Origin: Limihaloglobus sulfuriphilus
GTDB lineage: Bacteria; Planctomycetota; Phycisphaerae; Sedimentisphaerales; Sedimentisphaeraceae
Assembly: GCF_001999965.1 (NCBI RefSeq)
Contig: NZ_CP019646.1
Location: 1,116,001 to 1,180,000 of the forward strand
Direction of reading: 5' to 3'
DNA length: 64,000 bases
How positions within the stretch are numbered: position 1 is the stretch's first letter; each line of letters starts with the position of its first letter. The notes under the pieces were generated by a model. That model did no database searches, was not told the DNA's origin, and saw only the letters and a list, made by a program, of their open reading frames with translations. The translations under genes and the position numbers were made by a program. Positions 34,172 to 44,543 of this stretch are shown one piece after another.

Positions 34172-35533
34172 CCACGACTAAATCTCTGTTGTGAAATGGG
34201 TTAAAGTTCATTATTTGGATCGAAATTATCTGAACATCACACTCATTTATAAGCAACCTTACGAAAAGACGCATCAATTCTTAGCCGTTTTCCGTGGTAT
34301 GGACGAACCGGTGCTGCAAGTCATAAATGAGTTGTTGAATGTTAAGCTGCCAGTCGATGGTATGATTTCAGAAGACCACCGAGTCTTTCAATGCATTGAA
34401 TCTCAGCATTATCATCGATTTTGTGTTTCGGCTCGATGAAACCGCCCAATGATTGATGAATGCGTTCGTGGTGATAATACTGGCCGAATTCTTTGAGAAC
34501 GTATTCAAGCTGTTCTACTGATGTTAAAATAAGCTGGTTCAAACATTCAAATTTTACTGTTTTCACATAGCGTTCTGCGACGGAATTCAAATCTGGGCTT
34601 CGTGGTGGAAGCTTTATGGGTTCTACGCCTGAGCTTTTTAGAATTTGATGAAATCCGTGCGACTTAAACAATGGGTCCCTATCATGGATCAGGTAGCGTT
34701 TGCCGTTCAGGAAGCCATCCTCAAAGTCTGTGAGGATACATGCAGCCTGCCTCATATACTTGCCGTCCGGCTGAAGCTTGATGGGTGTATAGAAGACCTT
34801 TCTGGTTGATAGATCAATCACAAAAAAGACCATACACCTGACCAACCGCCCTCTCAAAAGCAATTCTACCGTGAAGAAATCACATGCAGCTATGACATCC
34901 CAGTGGCTCTTGAGGAACTCATGCCAGGTCGATTTGACTGTCAGGTCCGGCTCAGGATCAAGTCCATTTCTAATGAGTATATTCTTGACCGAGGTTTCGC
35001 TAATCTCAAATCCAAGGTAGTTGATCTGGTCAGCTATTTTCTGATAACCCCAACGTAGATTCTCTTTCTTAAACTTGACTACGAGCGCTTCTATCTCTGG
35101 CGTTATAGGTGGTCTACCGGCCTTCTTAGGATTTTTGAATCCATCATACTTCTCAGCAATTAACTTTCTGTACCAGCGGAGTACCGTATCCGGCGTAAAC
35201 AGCACAGTGCACTCCTCAAACATTTTACGTGTGAGCTGTTTTGCTTTAGCTGCAATCTTGATACGCTGCCTGTCATTGAGCATAATACGTTTATTCTGCT
35301 TCTTCTGCTTTTCAAGCAATACTTCAACCTGAGCCTTGAGGTAGTCAATGGCACGATATAGTTCCTTGTTGATGCAATAAGCAATACAGGCTGCTACTGT
35401 AATCCATATTTTCTGTTTCATAGCGGAAAAGAATACAAAAACTCATTCTTTTTGCAAGGGATTTCATACGAAAAACCTATAAATAGTTTATTTGCAATAT
35501 TTTACAACTGTTTAATTTATGTACCCCGCGTGG
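34158..35533 (-). mobile_element. rve-type insertion sequence, about 1.38 kb, inside the integrase remnant
   Basis: The left end is set by GGTGCATTTATTCATCC (34158), a string that recurs at 51577 and 52388 beside a second IS copy. The right end is proposed at about 35533, where the inverse GGGTACATAAATTAAAC gives a loose inverted match. One transposase gene fills most of the element; the 150 bases downstream of the gene are noncoding. The integrase gene is cut at the left end, and no rest of it is seen at the right, so a deletion accompanied or followed the insertion. Confidence 0.6.
34342..35421 (-). CDS. Integrase-core (rve) transposase, IS481/IS3-like
   Basis: A 359-residue transposase. 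N-terminal helices include a helix-turn-helix with TPDTVLRWYRKLIAEKYD and GRPPITPEIEALVV; the rve catalytic domain has D in VIAACDFFTVEL, D in YLIHDRDPLF and E in DLNSVAERYVKTVK, then a YYHHERIHQSLGG tail. The frame is intact. The last 60 bases or so of the gene and the downstream part differ from the second copy at 51764, whereas the rest is nearly identical. Confidence 0.88.
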   Translation of the reverse strand: MKQKIWITVAACIAYCINKELYRAIDYLKAQVEVLLEKQKKQNKRIMLNDRQRIKIAAKAKQLTRKMFEECTVLFTPDTVLRWYRKLIAEKYDGFKNPKKAGRPPITPEIEALVVKFKKENLRWGYQKIADQINYLGFEISETSVKNILIRNGLDPEPDLTVKSTWHEFLKSHWDVIAACDFFTVELLLRGRLVRCMVFFVIDLSTRKVFYTPIKLQPDGKYMRQAACILTDFEDGFLNGKRYLIHDRDPLFKSHGFHQILKSSGVEPIKLPPRSPDLNSVAERYVKTVKFECLNQLILTSVEQLEYVLKEFGQYYHHERIHQSLGGFIEPKHKIDDNAEIQCIERLGGLLKSYHRLAA

Positions 35534-35552
35534 TGTGTAATTTTCAAGCACC

Positions 35553-37178
35553 TCATTGCGGATAATTTGATTGGAGCCACTTTGACGACATTTCTATAAA
35601 GTCGCTGAAGTGGTATCCGCCCTGCTGCATGAGCCAGTCATCTGCCAGTATTATTAAGTCCAGAACATCGACCACACAATCTTCATTCAAATCGGCGGCC
35701 ATCCCATCGCCTGATTTGAAGATTTGCAGGCAGCTGTTGATATTATCAATACCGCCGGCAAGGTTGTGAGATATTGCATCAATATAAAACCTGGCATCAG
35801 TGTCAGGGCCGAATATCTGTATGCTGTCAAGGGTAAAGCTATTGCCGTCAAGTCTTCCATCACCGTCTATCCAACCCTGCCACTGCGAATCGTGATCAAG
35901 TGACCAACTGTAACAATGCCAGTAACCATCTGGCGTAACTGCTCTTGAGAGGCCCCGTTCCATCTGGCCATCGTTATCAATACATAACGAAACCTCAAGG
36001 GACTGTGTTTGAGTTTTCAACCAAAATCCAACGTATCCTCTAAGCGGTCTGAAAACATTCTGAAACGGACTTGCAGAGGAGCCTGAAACCCACCGGATAA
36101 ACCAGCCGCCCCCGGGGTTCTCTGTAACGTTGGTTGTCAGCGAATCATCTTTTATGATAAACTTTTCAGACCATTGCCCTGTCCAGGAAATTCCCTGGAG
36201 CGGTTTTGAACTCGAAAGGGATGCATCTATCCCCTGTGTCGATCCAGAATATCCCGGTGAAAATGCAAAAGTGCCCTCGTAGCCATTTTCAAAATCATTG
36301 AACACATAATAATCTTCTGCTTCTCCGCTATAGTTTGCATAAACACCAAGGTGGTTCGGCACTGCCCTCTGTGAGCCTCCTGATGGAGAATTGACAACAC
36401 GTGGTTCCGGGTCAGCGAAGGCTAACGTAGTTGAACCGCCACCGTCAAACGCTATGCCCTGGTACACACCAAGGCTAACCAGCAATTCGGCAGCCTCGGT
36501 CATTGTCATACCTAGGCTAAAGCCAGTCTGACGGCCGTCGATTGTTGCCAGCACCAGCTCGCTTCCATTTTCCCTGTAGCCTGCAACGGTACGCGGTGCC
36601 AGCGAAGGATTAGGAGCAAAAAGGTTGTCAACCACTACTACTCCATCCCGGACAATCCATTCACTACCGGGCACAGCATTCCAGCACTGCTGGATAGGTG
36701 TGGTAAGACAGCTGGGCAACTCGCCCGCAGGGAAAATCATCGAAGGGGTGTTCCAATATGACAGGTGCAGCGAGACATATGGCAGGGGCCAATGTTCCCA
36801 TAAGTTGTAATCAACAAAACAGGAGTAGTTATTGCCCTCCGAAGCAACATAGCCCAAAACATCATAGGTTGACATGTTAAAAAAACCACAATTGATGGCA
36901 ATCTGTGCACCAGAATTGGCAAGAAAAGAAGTTGTCGTAACGGGGTTGGCATCGCCGGATGAGGCTCCGTTATCGGGTGTAATCACAAAACCTATGCCAT
37001 CGGCATATAAGTCTATCACAACAATGTTAATATTTAAACGTCTTGGAGTTGTCAAGCTGCGGTGAATATGCGTTACGCCATTAAAGGGATGAGTTACCAC
37101 ATCTGTCGCCATGACGGAAGTTGCTGTAAAAAAAACAATAGAACAGATCACAGACAAAAAAACAATATAACGAGTCAT
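35553..37178 (-). CDS. Secreted phosphodiester glycosidase-domain protein with dockerin-like C-terminus
   Basis: A 541-residue protein with signal peptide (1-24, ending VMA). Residues about 50-282 form an NAGPA/DUF2233-type phosphodiester glycosidase domain: INCGFFN (95-101) and IAFDGGGSTTLAF (242-254) are its hallmarks. The human relative removes GlcNAc from phosphodiester-linked sugars. Residues about 290-470 look like a beta-sandwich carbohydrate-binding region, and 492-541 carry dockerin-like repeats (DLNEDCVVDVLDL) ending KWLQ. It would act outside the cell on phosphodiester-linked glycans. It lies last in the leftward locus 2, 20 bases from the IS end. Confidence 0.8.
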   Translation of the reverse strand: MTRYIVFLSVICSIVFFTATSVMATDVVTHPFNGVTHIHRSLTTPRRLNINIVVIDLYADGIGFVITPDNGASSGDANPVTTTSFLANSGAQIAINCGFFNMSTYDVLGYVASEGNNYSCFVDYNLWEHWPLPYVSLHLSYWNTPSMIFPAGELPSCLTTPIQQCWNAVPGSEWIVRDGVVVVDNLFAPNPSLAPRTVAGYRENGSELVLATIDGRQTGFSLGMTMTEAAELLVSLGVYQGIAFDGGGSTTLAFADPEPRVVNSPSGGSQRAVPNHLGVYANYSGEAEDYYVFNDFENGYEGTFAFSPGYSGSTQGIDASLSSSKPLQGISWTGQWSEKFIIKDDSLTTNVTENPGGGWFIRWVSGSSASPFQNVFRPLRGYVGFWLKTQTQSLEVSLCIDNDGQMERGLSRAVTPDGYWHCYSWSLDHDSQWQGWIDGDGRLDGNSFTLDSIQIFGPDTDARFYIDAISHNLAGGIDNINSCLQIFKSGDGMAADLNEDCVVDVLDLIILADDWLMQQGGYHFSDFIEMSSKWLQSNYPQ

Positions 37179-37286
37179 TGTATTTACCTTTCAATAGTTT
37201 CTGTACAAGCCCAGGGCTTGTTTTTCAAATCTTTTGAGCACTGAAGATATTTTAAACTTATTCTTTCCAATCAGGTATGAGTTTAT

Positions 37287-37879
37287 TCAATTGTTAAAAG
37301 GTTCACTCCAATGGCTTGAGATGCCATCTTTACCGACTATGGCACCAACAATGCTGCCGGCAGTCGCGGCGGTATAATCGTTGTCCAGGGCCATAGAAAC
37401 GTTTTGAGGAATGACCTTTGAAAAAACTGTCCCACCTATCGCAAGACCGAATACCACCATAACAGCGTTATCTTTTGTATAGTCTGTGGATGGAAAATTC
37501 TGATCCCAGTACCTTGCATGCTCCTGCATTTTTTGATAGACCAGAATTCTACGGATGCACCCAGGCTACAGCCGATTAATCTGCGGAGAATTGCCTCTTC
37601 GAGCTTATCGCGATAACTACCGACCTCAAGGCTACCCCATATCCTGCGAGGTCCGCTCGACTTCAATTTCAGAATTGCGGCATAGTCACTCGGTTCGTCG
37701 TCGCAAAGCTTTTTGTCAATTAGCAGAGACTGCAAATCTTTTATCACTTGTTTGAGCTGCCGCTCCACTTTGGATAGGATAGACTTGACGTTTTTTGTGC
37801 AAAATTCCTGTTTCAGAGAGGCCCAGCGAGACATCTCCACAATAAAGCGGTTGTAATCTGGCTGTTTTAAATACTTCAT
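37287..37879 (-). pseudogene. ADP-ribosylglycohydrolase (DraG)-like pseudogene
   Basis: Two overlapping frames encode parts of a DraG-like protein. The first (37436-37879) holds the N-terminal region and LIGCSLGASVEFWSI; the second (37287-37529) continues with MQEHARYWDQNFPSTDYTKD and then NAVMVVFGL...DNDYTAATAGSIVGAIVG, the C-terminal family motif. The shift is one base in an A run (about 37529). The long middle of the family is missing between TDYTKD and NAV, so there is also an internal deletion. Planctomycete glycan loci often hold secreted or cytoplasmic DraG-like proteins; this one is dead unless the deletion defines a new form. Confidence 0.75.
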
Positions 37880-37880
37880 T

Positions 37881-40811
37881 TTAATCTTCCTGCTTAACGG
37901 CGGTTATTGCGTAAAGAATTATTGAACTATCGGTCTTTTCACCTTGAATGTCAATGGAAACCAGCGTTTTGTCCGGATTTAAATTTTTCCAGCTGTATTC
38001 ATGAACACATACCGGCTGGTCTTTGTTATTTTTGCCGACCCAGGCGATCTGAGTATCAGGCCCCACACGAATATCATTAAATGCGAATATATTTCTCCCG
38101 TATTTCAAGTTTACAATTTGCTCTGTTTTGTCGCTGTATTTGAAGCTGATAAGGCCAATATTCTGGTTAAACTTATTGCTGAAAGCAGAACTGAAGAGAA
38201 ATTTAACCTCGCCTGCCTTGACCCCCTCGAAACTAAGCATAATAGATGAAGGAAAATCACCCTTTGGATTCAGGTTTCCGCTCATCAGCACGACATTTTC
38301 TCCAACGGAATTCGGCTTTATCAAGTATCTGGTATTATTAAAAAACTGTTTTTCAGCTGGAAAAGAGGACATATCAAAATTTTTACCGTATCCAAGCCAG
38401 CCCGAACCCTTGTCGTCGTCTTTGAGCTGACGGTTGTAGAGCCCGCTTAGGTCAAAACAATACCCTTGGCGGTCTGCTATCGCCGGCGAGTTGCGGTACC
38501 ACTCCCTGTGAAAGAGCTGGGGTGCGCAAAAGGCAAGCTCGTGATCAGCGAAGGCATCACCTGTCCATGAATAATAAGCTGCCAGCAGATAAGCCCAATA
38601 CTGGTGCCAGCTTTTGACATTGCCATCGATTGCAAAATTGAAACCTGCCCATGTCGTCTGCACAAGCCCATGAAGGTCATTATCGATAACGGCCTTATTC
38701 AAGTTTTTAATATTTTCCGGTTCATACCATGATGCCCCGACCGTCTTGAAGCCATCCTCCTTGAACAATTCAAGAGAGGTGTATTTCTCCGAAGGATTTA
38801 CTTCATAGTGCCAGTCGCAGATGAGAACGTCTTTTGGCAGTGAATCTCTGCGAATTTTAGACTCTTTTGGATTAGGCGCGTGTGCTGAGCTGCTCGCTTC
38901 ACTGCCGGAGATCAGCATATCACCCCAGATAGCGATTTTTATATCCTTCTTTGCAAACCATTTATGAACCTTGAGCGTATCCTCAAAAAACAGCTCTGAA
39001 GCAGTCTTGCCAAATTTGGCACTTCTGTAGGGGAAACGCCCTATAATCGTTACCTCATCATGGCCAATATGAAAATAACGAGGCTTCTTTACACAGGCCT
39101 CAAGTACCTCTTCGTAGAGGCTGAACATAAACTCATACGTTCTTGGATTAGTTGGACAATATGCATATGGTAAATCCGGATCTTCGGCCAGGTCAAGATT
39201 CTTGCCGTTTACAAACATCCATTCCGAATGGCCTAGACTTGATATAAACGGTATCATCTCAACATTGTTTTTATCGACGCTCTCAAACACCTTGAGAGCC
39301 TCCCTTTTATCCATGCCGTAGAGGGGATGTTCGGCTCCTTTTTTGGTATCCCAGTTCACATATTCACATTCCCACAACAGGGTATTTATCTTATACTTTG
39401 CCAGCAGGTTTCGTGTTGCGTTGGTGATCTGCGAGCCGGAATTTTTGCCAGAGAAAAAATGCACACCACGAAGCTCAAGCGATGGATAGTCCTTAATACG
39501 AACTCCTTTTAATCTCAACTGACCATCTTGAAAGTCAGTCAACTGCAGCAGTGTTGTAATGCCATAAAAACAGCCCTGATCAGTATTGGCGGCAATATAC
39601 ATATTTCCATCAGCCGAGAGAATACAATACCCCTCATCATTATCGGGCAGCTCCAGAGCCTTGCGACTGCAAACTTCTGCTGCAAGCGGGTAACGATGCT
39701 TCTGACCGATGACAATGGCATTTTTTACGTCAGCCGGTGCTTTTTCTCGAATTATCTGCGGATGTATATGGTAATAATAATCAAGGTCATCGAGCAGAAA
39801 TTCAACCGCATTATCAAGCACTTCTGAGTTGCCAGGGCCAATATATATTCGTGTGCTGTCTGTAACTTCAAGCGATGTATCGATATATTCGAGGCTCTTT
39901 GGTCTTGGCATTATATAGTCCTGCTGCCACCGTGAAGCTACCGCATCGGGCACCGATGCGAGGGGTACCTGAAAATCAGAGGTGGTTTTTTTAGAAGGCT
40001 CAATCTCGCTGCGCATATGAAATTTAATTGTTGTCTTATACTTTACCCCATCTTCCTTGAATGGCCGCTCGAGGTAGCCCAACCAGAATATAGGCGAGAG
40101 TTGACTGGCCCAGACATTTTTTCTATAGTCAAAAAGTATCATATCATCACCGGCTTGCGACTGAATTTCGACAGCTCCCAGCCGAGTGTCAATGATCAAA
40201 CTGTCAAAGCCCCTCGCTATGGTTGATTTATTTAAATCTGCACTGATAGCCTCCAGCGGTATGGCAGCCCTTGATGTATCTTGGCCGGTTTTAACTTCAT
40301 ATTCCTGACCAGCCAGAAGCATCGCATTGATACCGCCTATCTTGGCTTCAAATAATGCAGGCGTCTGACCCTTATAGTCCAGATCGAATTCTATTGAGAA
40401 GATGTTTTGCGGCAGCATTATATAGGTTTCCATGCCGGTAACCAACTGCTCAGGGTCAGTTGTGCACACGTGGTGAAGCACAATTTTTTTGCCGCCTTTA
40501 TACGGGACAAACTCGACCTTTTCAACATATGTCTGTGTCATAGTTGTAAAGTATTTTTCGTTCCAGCCATGTGAAACAACTGCCAGGCTCGAATTTGGAC
40601 CCGACCCAGCAAAATCGGTAAATATTGAAGTTCCGGCCACACTGAGATTCATTCCGTCGCGGCTGCTGTAATGAAGAGTCATATCACCAACAGTCTCTGT
40701 GAAAGAGACTACCTTGCCCTCGGCGTTCCTCCTGACCTGCTGAGCATTTAAAGAAACACAAAACGTAAAAATCGTAAAAAAAATACAAGCTGTAACCGTT
40801 ATAATTCTCAT
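37881..40811 (-). CDS. Secreted GH20 beta-N-acetylhexosaminidase
   Basis: A 976-residue enzyme from the ATG at 40811, which begins a signal peptide (MRIITVTACIFFTIFTFCVS); an in-frame start at 40877 would put 22 residues before it. Residues 1-290 are a family-unknown beta-rich domain, about 295-440 the GH20b-like alpha/beta domain, and 445-740 the GH20 barrel. LELRGVHFFSG opens the barrel and D585-E586 in YFHIGHDEV is the catalytic pair of substrate-assisted hexosaminidases. It releases terminal GlcNAc or GalNAc. The C-terminus is beta-rich. The stop is one base before the DraG-like frame. It is the only clear degradative enzyme in locus 2 together with the phosphodiester glycosidase. Confidence 0.87.
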   Translation of the reverse strand: MRIITVTACIFFTIFTFCVSLNAQQVRRNAEGKVVSFTETVGDMTLHYSSRDGMNLSVAGTSIFTDFAGSGPNSSLAVVSHGWNEKYFTTMTQTYVEKVEFVPYKGGKKIVLHHVCTTDPEQLVTGMETYIMLPQNIFSIEFDLDYKGQTPALFEAKIGGINAMLLAGQEYEVKTGQDTSRAAIPLEAISADLNKSTIARGFDSLIIDTRLGAVEIQSQAGDDMILFDYRKNVWASQLSPIFWLGYLERPFKEDGVKYKTTIKFHMRSEIEPSKKTTSDFQVPLASVPDAVASRWQQDYIMPRPKSLEYIDTSLEVTDSTRIYIGPGNSEVLDNAVEFLLDDLDYYYHIHPQIIREKAPADVKNAIVIGQKHRYPLAAEVCSRKALELPDNDEGYCILSADGNMYIAANTDQGCFYGITTLLQLTDFQDGQLRLKGVRIKDYPSLELRGVHFFSGKNSGSQITNATRNLLAKYKINTLLWECEYVNWDTKKGAEHPLYGMDKREALKVFESVDKNNVEMIPFISSLGHSEWMFVNGKNLDLAEDPDLPYAYCPTNPRTYEFMFSLYEEVLEACVKKPRYFHIGHDEVTIIGRFPYRSAKFGKTASELFFEDTLKVHKWFAKKDIKIAIWGDMLISGSEASSSAHAPNPKESKIRRDSLPKDVLICDWHYEVNPSEKYTSLELFKEDGFKTVGASWYEPENIKNLNKAVIDNDLHGLVQTTWAGFNFAIDGNVKSWHQYWAYLLAAYYSWTGDAFADHELAFCAPQLFHREWYRNSPAIADRQGYCFDLSGLYNRQLKDDDKGSGWLGYGKNFDMSSFPAEKQFFNNTRYLIKPNSVGENVVLMSGNLNPKGDFPSSIMLSFEGVKAGEVKFLFSSAFSNKFNQNIGLISFKYSDKTEQIVNLKYGRNIFAFNDIRVGPDTQIAWVGKNNKDQPVCVHEYSWKNLNPDKTLVSIDIQGEKTDSSIILYAITAVKQED

Positions 40812-40947
40812 TTTGAAACCTTCTGATTCTTTCATATTAAGTAAAAATCTGCCGGATGGTTGGCCTTGCAGCCGCACAATATTACCGTCAGCAATGATAA
40901 AATAATAAATATTTTTTAATAATCTATCCTCTTTATAAATTTTATTG

Positions 40948-43167
40948 CTAATTATCCGACAAAGATTTGAGTTGTTTGATAAAATCCTTCATATCCCTGA
41001 TGCCGCCAAAAGTCAACCAGACGGTTATTATCAAGCCGAGTATATACATACCCCACATCCAGTAATACCAGAACTCAAACCAGAGCTGATCGCTAATACG
41101 TTTTCTATAAACAGCGCCCAATATGAACACCGCCAGCCAGACAAAAGGCCATATCAATGACACTGTAGCTATAATATAGTCGCCTTTTGTAAAACTGCGT
41201 GAAAAACCAAGCCGTGTCAAGACGGTATCCTTTGCCAGAAAGCTCTCGCTCTGGTCGCCCTCTACCGCATAGCGGCCCCTGTGGAGCAGCTTGTCCATAT
41301 TGAAATTTGTTCTGCATGTAAGCAGCGATGTAACAATATAAATCAGAATACATACACAGCAGGTCATGAATAAAAATTGCTGAGAATTGAGACTATAAAT
41401 AAACCTGATAAGACCCCAGAACGCTTCGTTACAGTTAATCTTAGCAAGAAAACTGCTCAGACCCTGCCAGAAGGGCATTTGCACCGCACTGTCAATTGCA
41501 GAAAGCCCCGACTGAGTTGTTATAATTCCAAAAATCGAAAGTAACAGGCCGCAAGCCATTGCAAGCCAGGCCGCCTTGTTAGTGCCCTTCTTCCAATATA
41601 AACCGCCAATAATTACCGTCCCGGCACCTCCAAAGAATATCGAAGCTGTAATCTGGCAATACATCATGATCCGCTGAGAATGCGTAAAACTCAGGCTGAA
41701 GACAAACACATAAACCGACACGCCAATTATCGCAAGCCGAAGCAGCTTTAAATGCTGTTTCTGGTTGACTTTTTTCTTTTTGAAAGGCAGTACAACATCC
41801 TGCATGAACATAGCACCCCAGGAATGAAGATAAGTATTGTGAGTGCTTATAAACGCCGCCAGCATGGCAGCACAAAAGAGCCCTCTCAGCCAGAATGGTA
41901 TGATCTTGCCAATCACAAGCGGCAAGCGTATCTGGCTTGTTATCTCATCGGTCTTATCGTGATATAACTGTGCCAGCTGGCCGACCTGCTCGGTGGTCTT
42001 CTCTGCTAAAGCCGGTACGGAAGAATAGTCCTGCTCGACAAATCCATCTTCCATCTTTCTGTACAGGCCGGTGAGAACATCAGACTCTGCGACATCGAGC
42101 GTGCTTAACAGTTCATAATCCTCCCAGCGGGTGTTCCTGTCTAAAGCATATTCCTTGAGTTTTGTCTGCACCCGATGGGTTGTAACTCCCTTGACCTCCA
42201 TGGCCTCGGAAGAATAATTGTCGTGTTCGGTATATACGTGAACGGCTATCGGCAAAAACACTAACAGCACCGGCAGTATCGCCCGAAGCTTCCACGGCTC
42301 AAGGACCTTTGCCATCTTTGCTTCGTGCGGGTTCTTTGCACAGCAGTTATAGCCAGCAGAGCCCTGCCATGCCAACAACAGATAAAAATCCATAAAGATC
42401 GCTATAAAGTAAAAGCTCGGGTTAAAATTGGCGTCCTTGCCAATATCAAACGGATTTACCAATGAATGACCGGCAGGGGCTGCAAGCAGAGTTTCGGCTA
42501 TCTCGGTCTTTGAAAAGGCGTAGAACAAATAACCTATAACAACAGCAAACACAAGCGTTGTAAAAACTCCCTGGACAAAATCAGTAAACATGACAGCTAT
42601 CTGGCCGCCGATAAAGGTAAAGAACACCGATATAGCCAGCAAGGCAACCATCAGAAAGGCGTATGTCGATATCTCCCAGTCAATGCCCGGGATACTGAAC
42701 GAAAACGGCAGATCACAGAAAAAAATAAAGAACCTTGACCCAATCGAAGGAAAGATACCAAAGTTTAAAATCCCGGATGTAAACGCAACAAGACCTGCAA
42801 AAACCCTGAATGAGCGGCTGTATCTCATCTCAAAAAACTCTGGAAGTGTCATTGCCCTGGTCTGCCTATATCGGTATATAACCCAACCTGAGAGTGCAAG
42901 CAAAACCGCTACCGGGCCATACAGACCGGAAACCATAAGCCACCAGTTACTTGCAAAGCCGGTGTCATAGTTAATCTGAAAAAAGTACATCAAAGATATA
43001 ACGCCAAGCCCGGCCATACCATTTGAAACTGAAATCATATATCGACCGCCGCACCGCTCTGCAGCAAGAAAACTTTCTACTGTTTTAGAAAACCTTTTGG
43101 TGTAAACAGCACAGGCTGTCAAAAAAGCGAGGAATAAAGCAACTATCGACCAGTTAAATAAAGACAA
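40948..43167 (-). CDS. Sodium:solute symporter with a large soluble insertion
   Basis: A 739-residue SSS-type transporter with about 14 membrane segments (VESFLAAERCGGRYM early, IGGQIAVMFTDFVQGVF, then WQGSAGYNCCAKNPHEAKMAK). It is longer than the usual 500-600 because residues about 313-416 form a hydrophilic, charged, helical insertion between two membrane helices (from TEHDNYSS to SQIRLPL). Import of a sugar from GH20 action is the likely role. It lies 136 bases before the GH20 gene and 48 bases after the oxidoreductase gene on the same strand. Confidence 0.85.
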   Translation of the reverse strand: MSLFNWSIVALFLAFLTACAVYTKRFSKTVESFLAAERCGGRYMISVSNGMAGLGVISLMYFFQINYDTGFASNWWLMVSGLYGPVAVLLALSGWVIYRYRQTRAMTLPEFFEMRYSRSFRVFAGLVAFTSGILNFGIFPSIGSRFFIFFCDLPFSFSIPGIDWEISTYAFLMVALLAISVFFTFIGGQIAVMFTDFVQGVFTTLVFAVVIGYLFYAFSKTEIAETLLAAPAGHSLVNPFDIGKDANFNPSFYFIAIFMDFYLLLAWQGSAGYNCCAKNPHEAKMAKVLEPWKLRAILPVLLVFLPIAVHVYTEHDNYSSEAMEVKGVTTHRVQTKLKEYALDRNTRWEDYELLSTLDVAESDVLTGLYRKMEDGFVEQDYSSVPALAEKTTEQVGQLAQLYHDKTDEITSQIRLPLVIGKIIPFWLRGLFCAAMLAAFISTHNTYLHSWGAMFMQDVVLPFKKKKVNQKQHLKLLRLAIIGVSVYVFVFSLSFTHSQRIMMYCQITASIFFGGAGTVIIGGLYWKKGTNKAAWLAMACGLLLSIFGIITTQSGLSAIDSAVQMPFWQGLSSFLAKINCNEAFWGLIRFIYSLNSQQFLFMTCCVCILIYIVTSLLTCRTNFNMDKLLHRGRYAVEGDQSESFLAKDTVLTRLGFSRSFTKGDYIIATVSLIWPFVWLAVFILGAVYRKRISDQLWFEFWYYWMWGMYILGLIITVWLTFGGIRDMKDFIKQLKSLSDN

Positions 43168-43215
43168 ATCAAATCTCCATAATGACTTTCAAAAGTTAGA
43201 GAACTAACGCTGATT

Positions 43216-44370
43216 TCATTCAGCTTGATTGAGCACCCTGTCAACCTTTTGCCATACAGGGTTCATATCGTAAACAACACCATCATCCATGGCCTTGTCA
43301 ACACCAAAGCAGGTGGCCGCCGAGATCAACGCATCTGACATGCCTGTAGGCGACTCTTTTAAATTCAGTACAGCTTCCGAGAGGCTCTTACAGAGGAAAT
43401 CATCGCCGCCGGCGTGACTGCCCTTAACCGATGTGCTTATATCTTTGAATTGCTCATCAAAGCCTATTCTACGCACTTCAATCTTGCCGGTGATTGCGTC
43501 AGCCCTAATTGCCCCCTCCTCGCCGAGGATATAAATCCTCCGCTCGGGTATTGCCGAAGAGCAGTTTGTGTGAAAAGTGCTGCGAACACCATTTTCAAAT
43601 TCCATTATTGTGACCTGATTATCTATGATATCCTTTTCATTTAAGAATGGATTGTTGGGCTGGCCCCAGGCGTAAAAAGCTTTTTTGCCCTCGGTGTTTA
43701 CTCCGAGCTTCTCAATCCAATGCTCATTGCAGGGCTTGAATATGTTAAGCCCGCCAAAGCTTGCAACCCTTGCGGGCCTTGAATTACTCAGCCAGTTGGC
43801 AATATCAATATCATGACAGCATTTTTCAAGCAGGTGAGTACCCGAATTTTTTATCAGGCTCCTCCAACCGCCCATAATATAGCCGCCATGGTTGAAATCC
43901 AGCGTCTCGTTGAACTCAAAACTCACAATCGAGCCAATCAGACCCGAATCCAGAGTTTCTTTAATCCTCATGTAGTGAGGCGAATATCGTAGGGTAAAGC
44001 CTATCATAAACTGCTTGTCAGTGGTTCTCCAGGCCTGATAGATTTTTATACAGCCCTCAAGATCGGTGGCGAGGGGCTTTTCGCAAAAAACATTTTTATT
44101 GTTTTCAAATGCCGAAAGTACATGCTCGAGGTGAAAACTATTCCACGAACCAACCAGCACCCAGTCTATCTCAGGATTGCTTACCAGCTTTTCATAGCTG
44201 GCATAAACTTTGGGTTTTATATCTAGATATTCGCATGTCTGCTCGATTGACTGCTCTGAAATATCGTTAAGCGCAACTACCTCAACCCTGTTGGTGTGCT
44301 TCATCAGTCCATGGGCAACCTGACGTATTCGCAGACCACAACCAATAATGCCAATTTTGATATTGTTCAT
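43216..44370 (-). CDS. Gfo/Idh/MocA-family oxidoreductase
   Basis: A 384-residue protein with an N-terminal Rossmann site (KIGIIGCGLRIRQVAHGL), the family motif VFCEKPLA with the catalytic-region lysine, and a C-terminal alpha/beta substrate domain with GTHLLEKCCHDIDIANWL. Such enzymes oxidise or reduce sugars or cyclitols with NAD(P). The GC-G-x-R variant of the dinucleotide loop is common in planctomycetes. It is upstream of the symporter gene in the leftward locus; 173 bases separate it from the DUF4434 gene. Confidence 0.9.
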   Translation of the reverse strand: MNNIKIGIIGCGLRIRQVAHGLMKHTNRVEVVALNDISEQSIEQTCEYLDIKPKVYASYEKLVSNPEIDWVLVGSWNSFHLEHVLSAFENNKNVFCEKPLATDLEGCIKIYQAWRTTDKQFMIGFTLRYSPHYMRIKETLDSGLIGSIVSFEFNETLDFNHGGYIMGGWRSLIKNSGTHLLEKCCHDIDIANWLSNSRPARVASFGGLNIFKPCNEHWIEKLGVNTEGKKAFYAWGQPNNPFLNEKDIIDNQVTIMEFENGVRSTFHTNCSSAIPERRIYILGEEGAIRADAITGKIEVRRIGFDEQFKDISTSVKGSHAGGDDFLCKSLSEAVLNLKESPTGMSDALISAATCFGVDKAMDDGVVYDMNPVWQKVDRVLNQAE

Positions 44371-44543
44371 TAAATCACCTGTTGGATATATTATCCATAA
44401 TATCTTATCATGGGTATCTTTATGTATTTATAATTAATATTTTCGATATTTGAAAGGTATTTGAATGCTCCTGCCTAACAAGGCAGCAGATTTAACCCGG
44501 GTGAGTTGCTACAAAATCGATGTATTTTTACACCAAATGCAGT

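Noticed and set aside
29980-35530. A complete prophage or conjugative element
   Set aside because: Only toxin-antitoxin genes, tRNA fragments, a truncated integrase and IS elements are present; there are no structural, replication or transfer genes.
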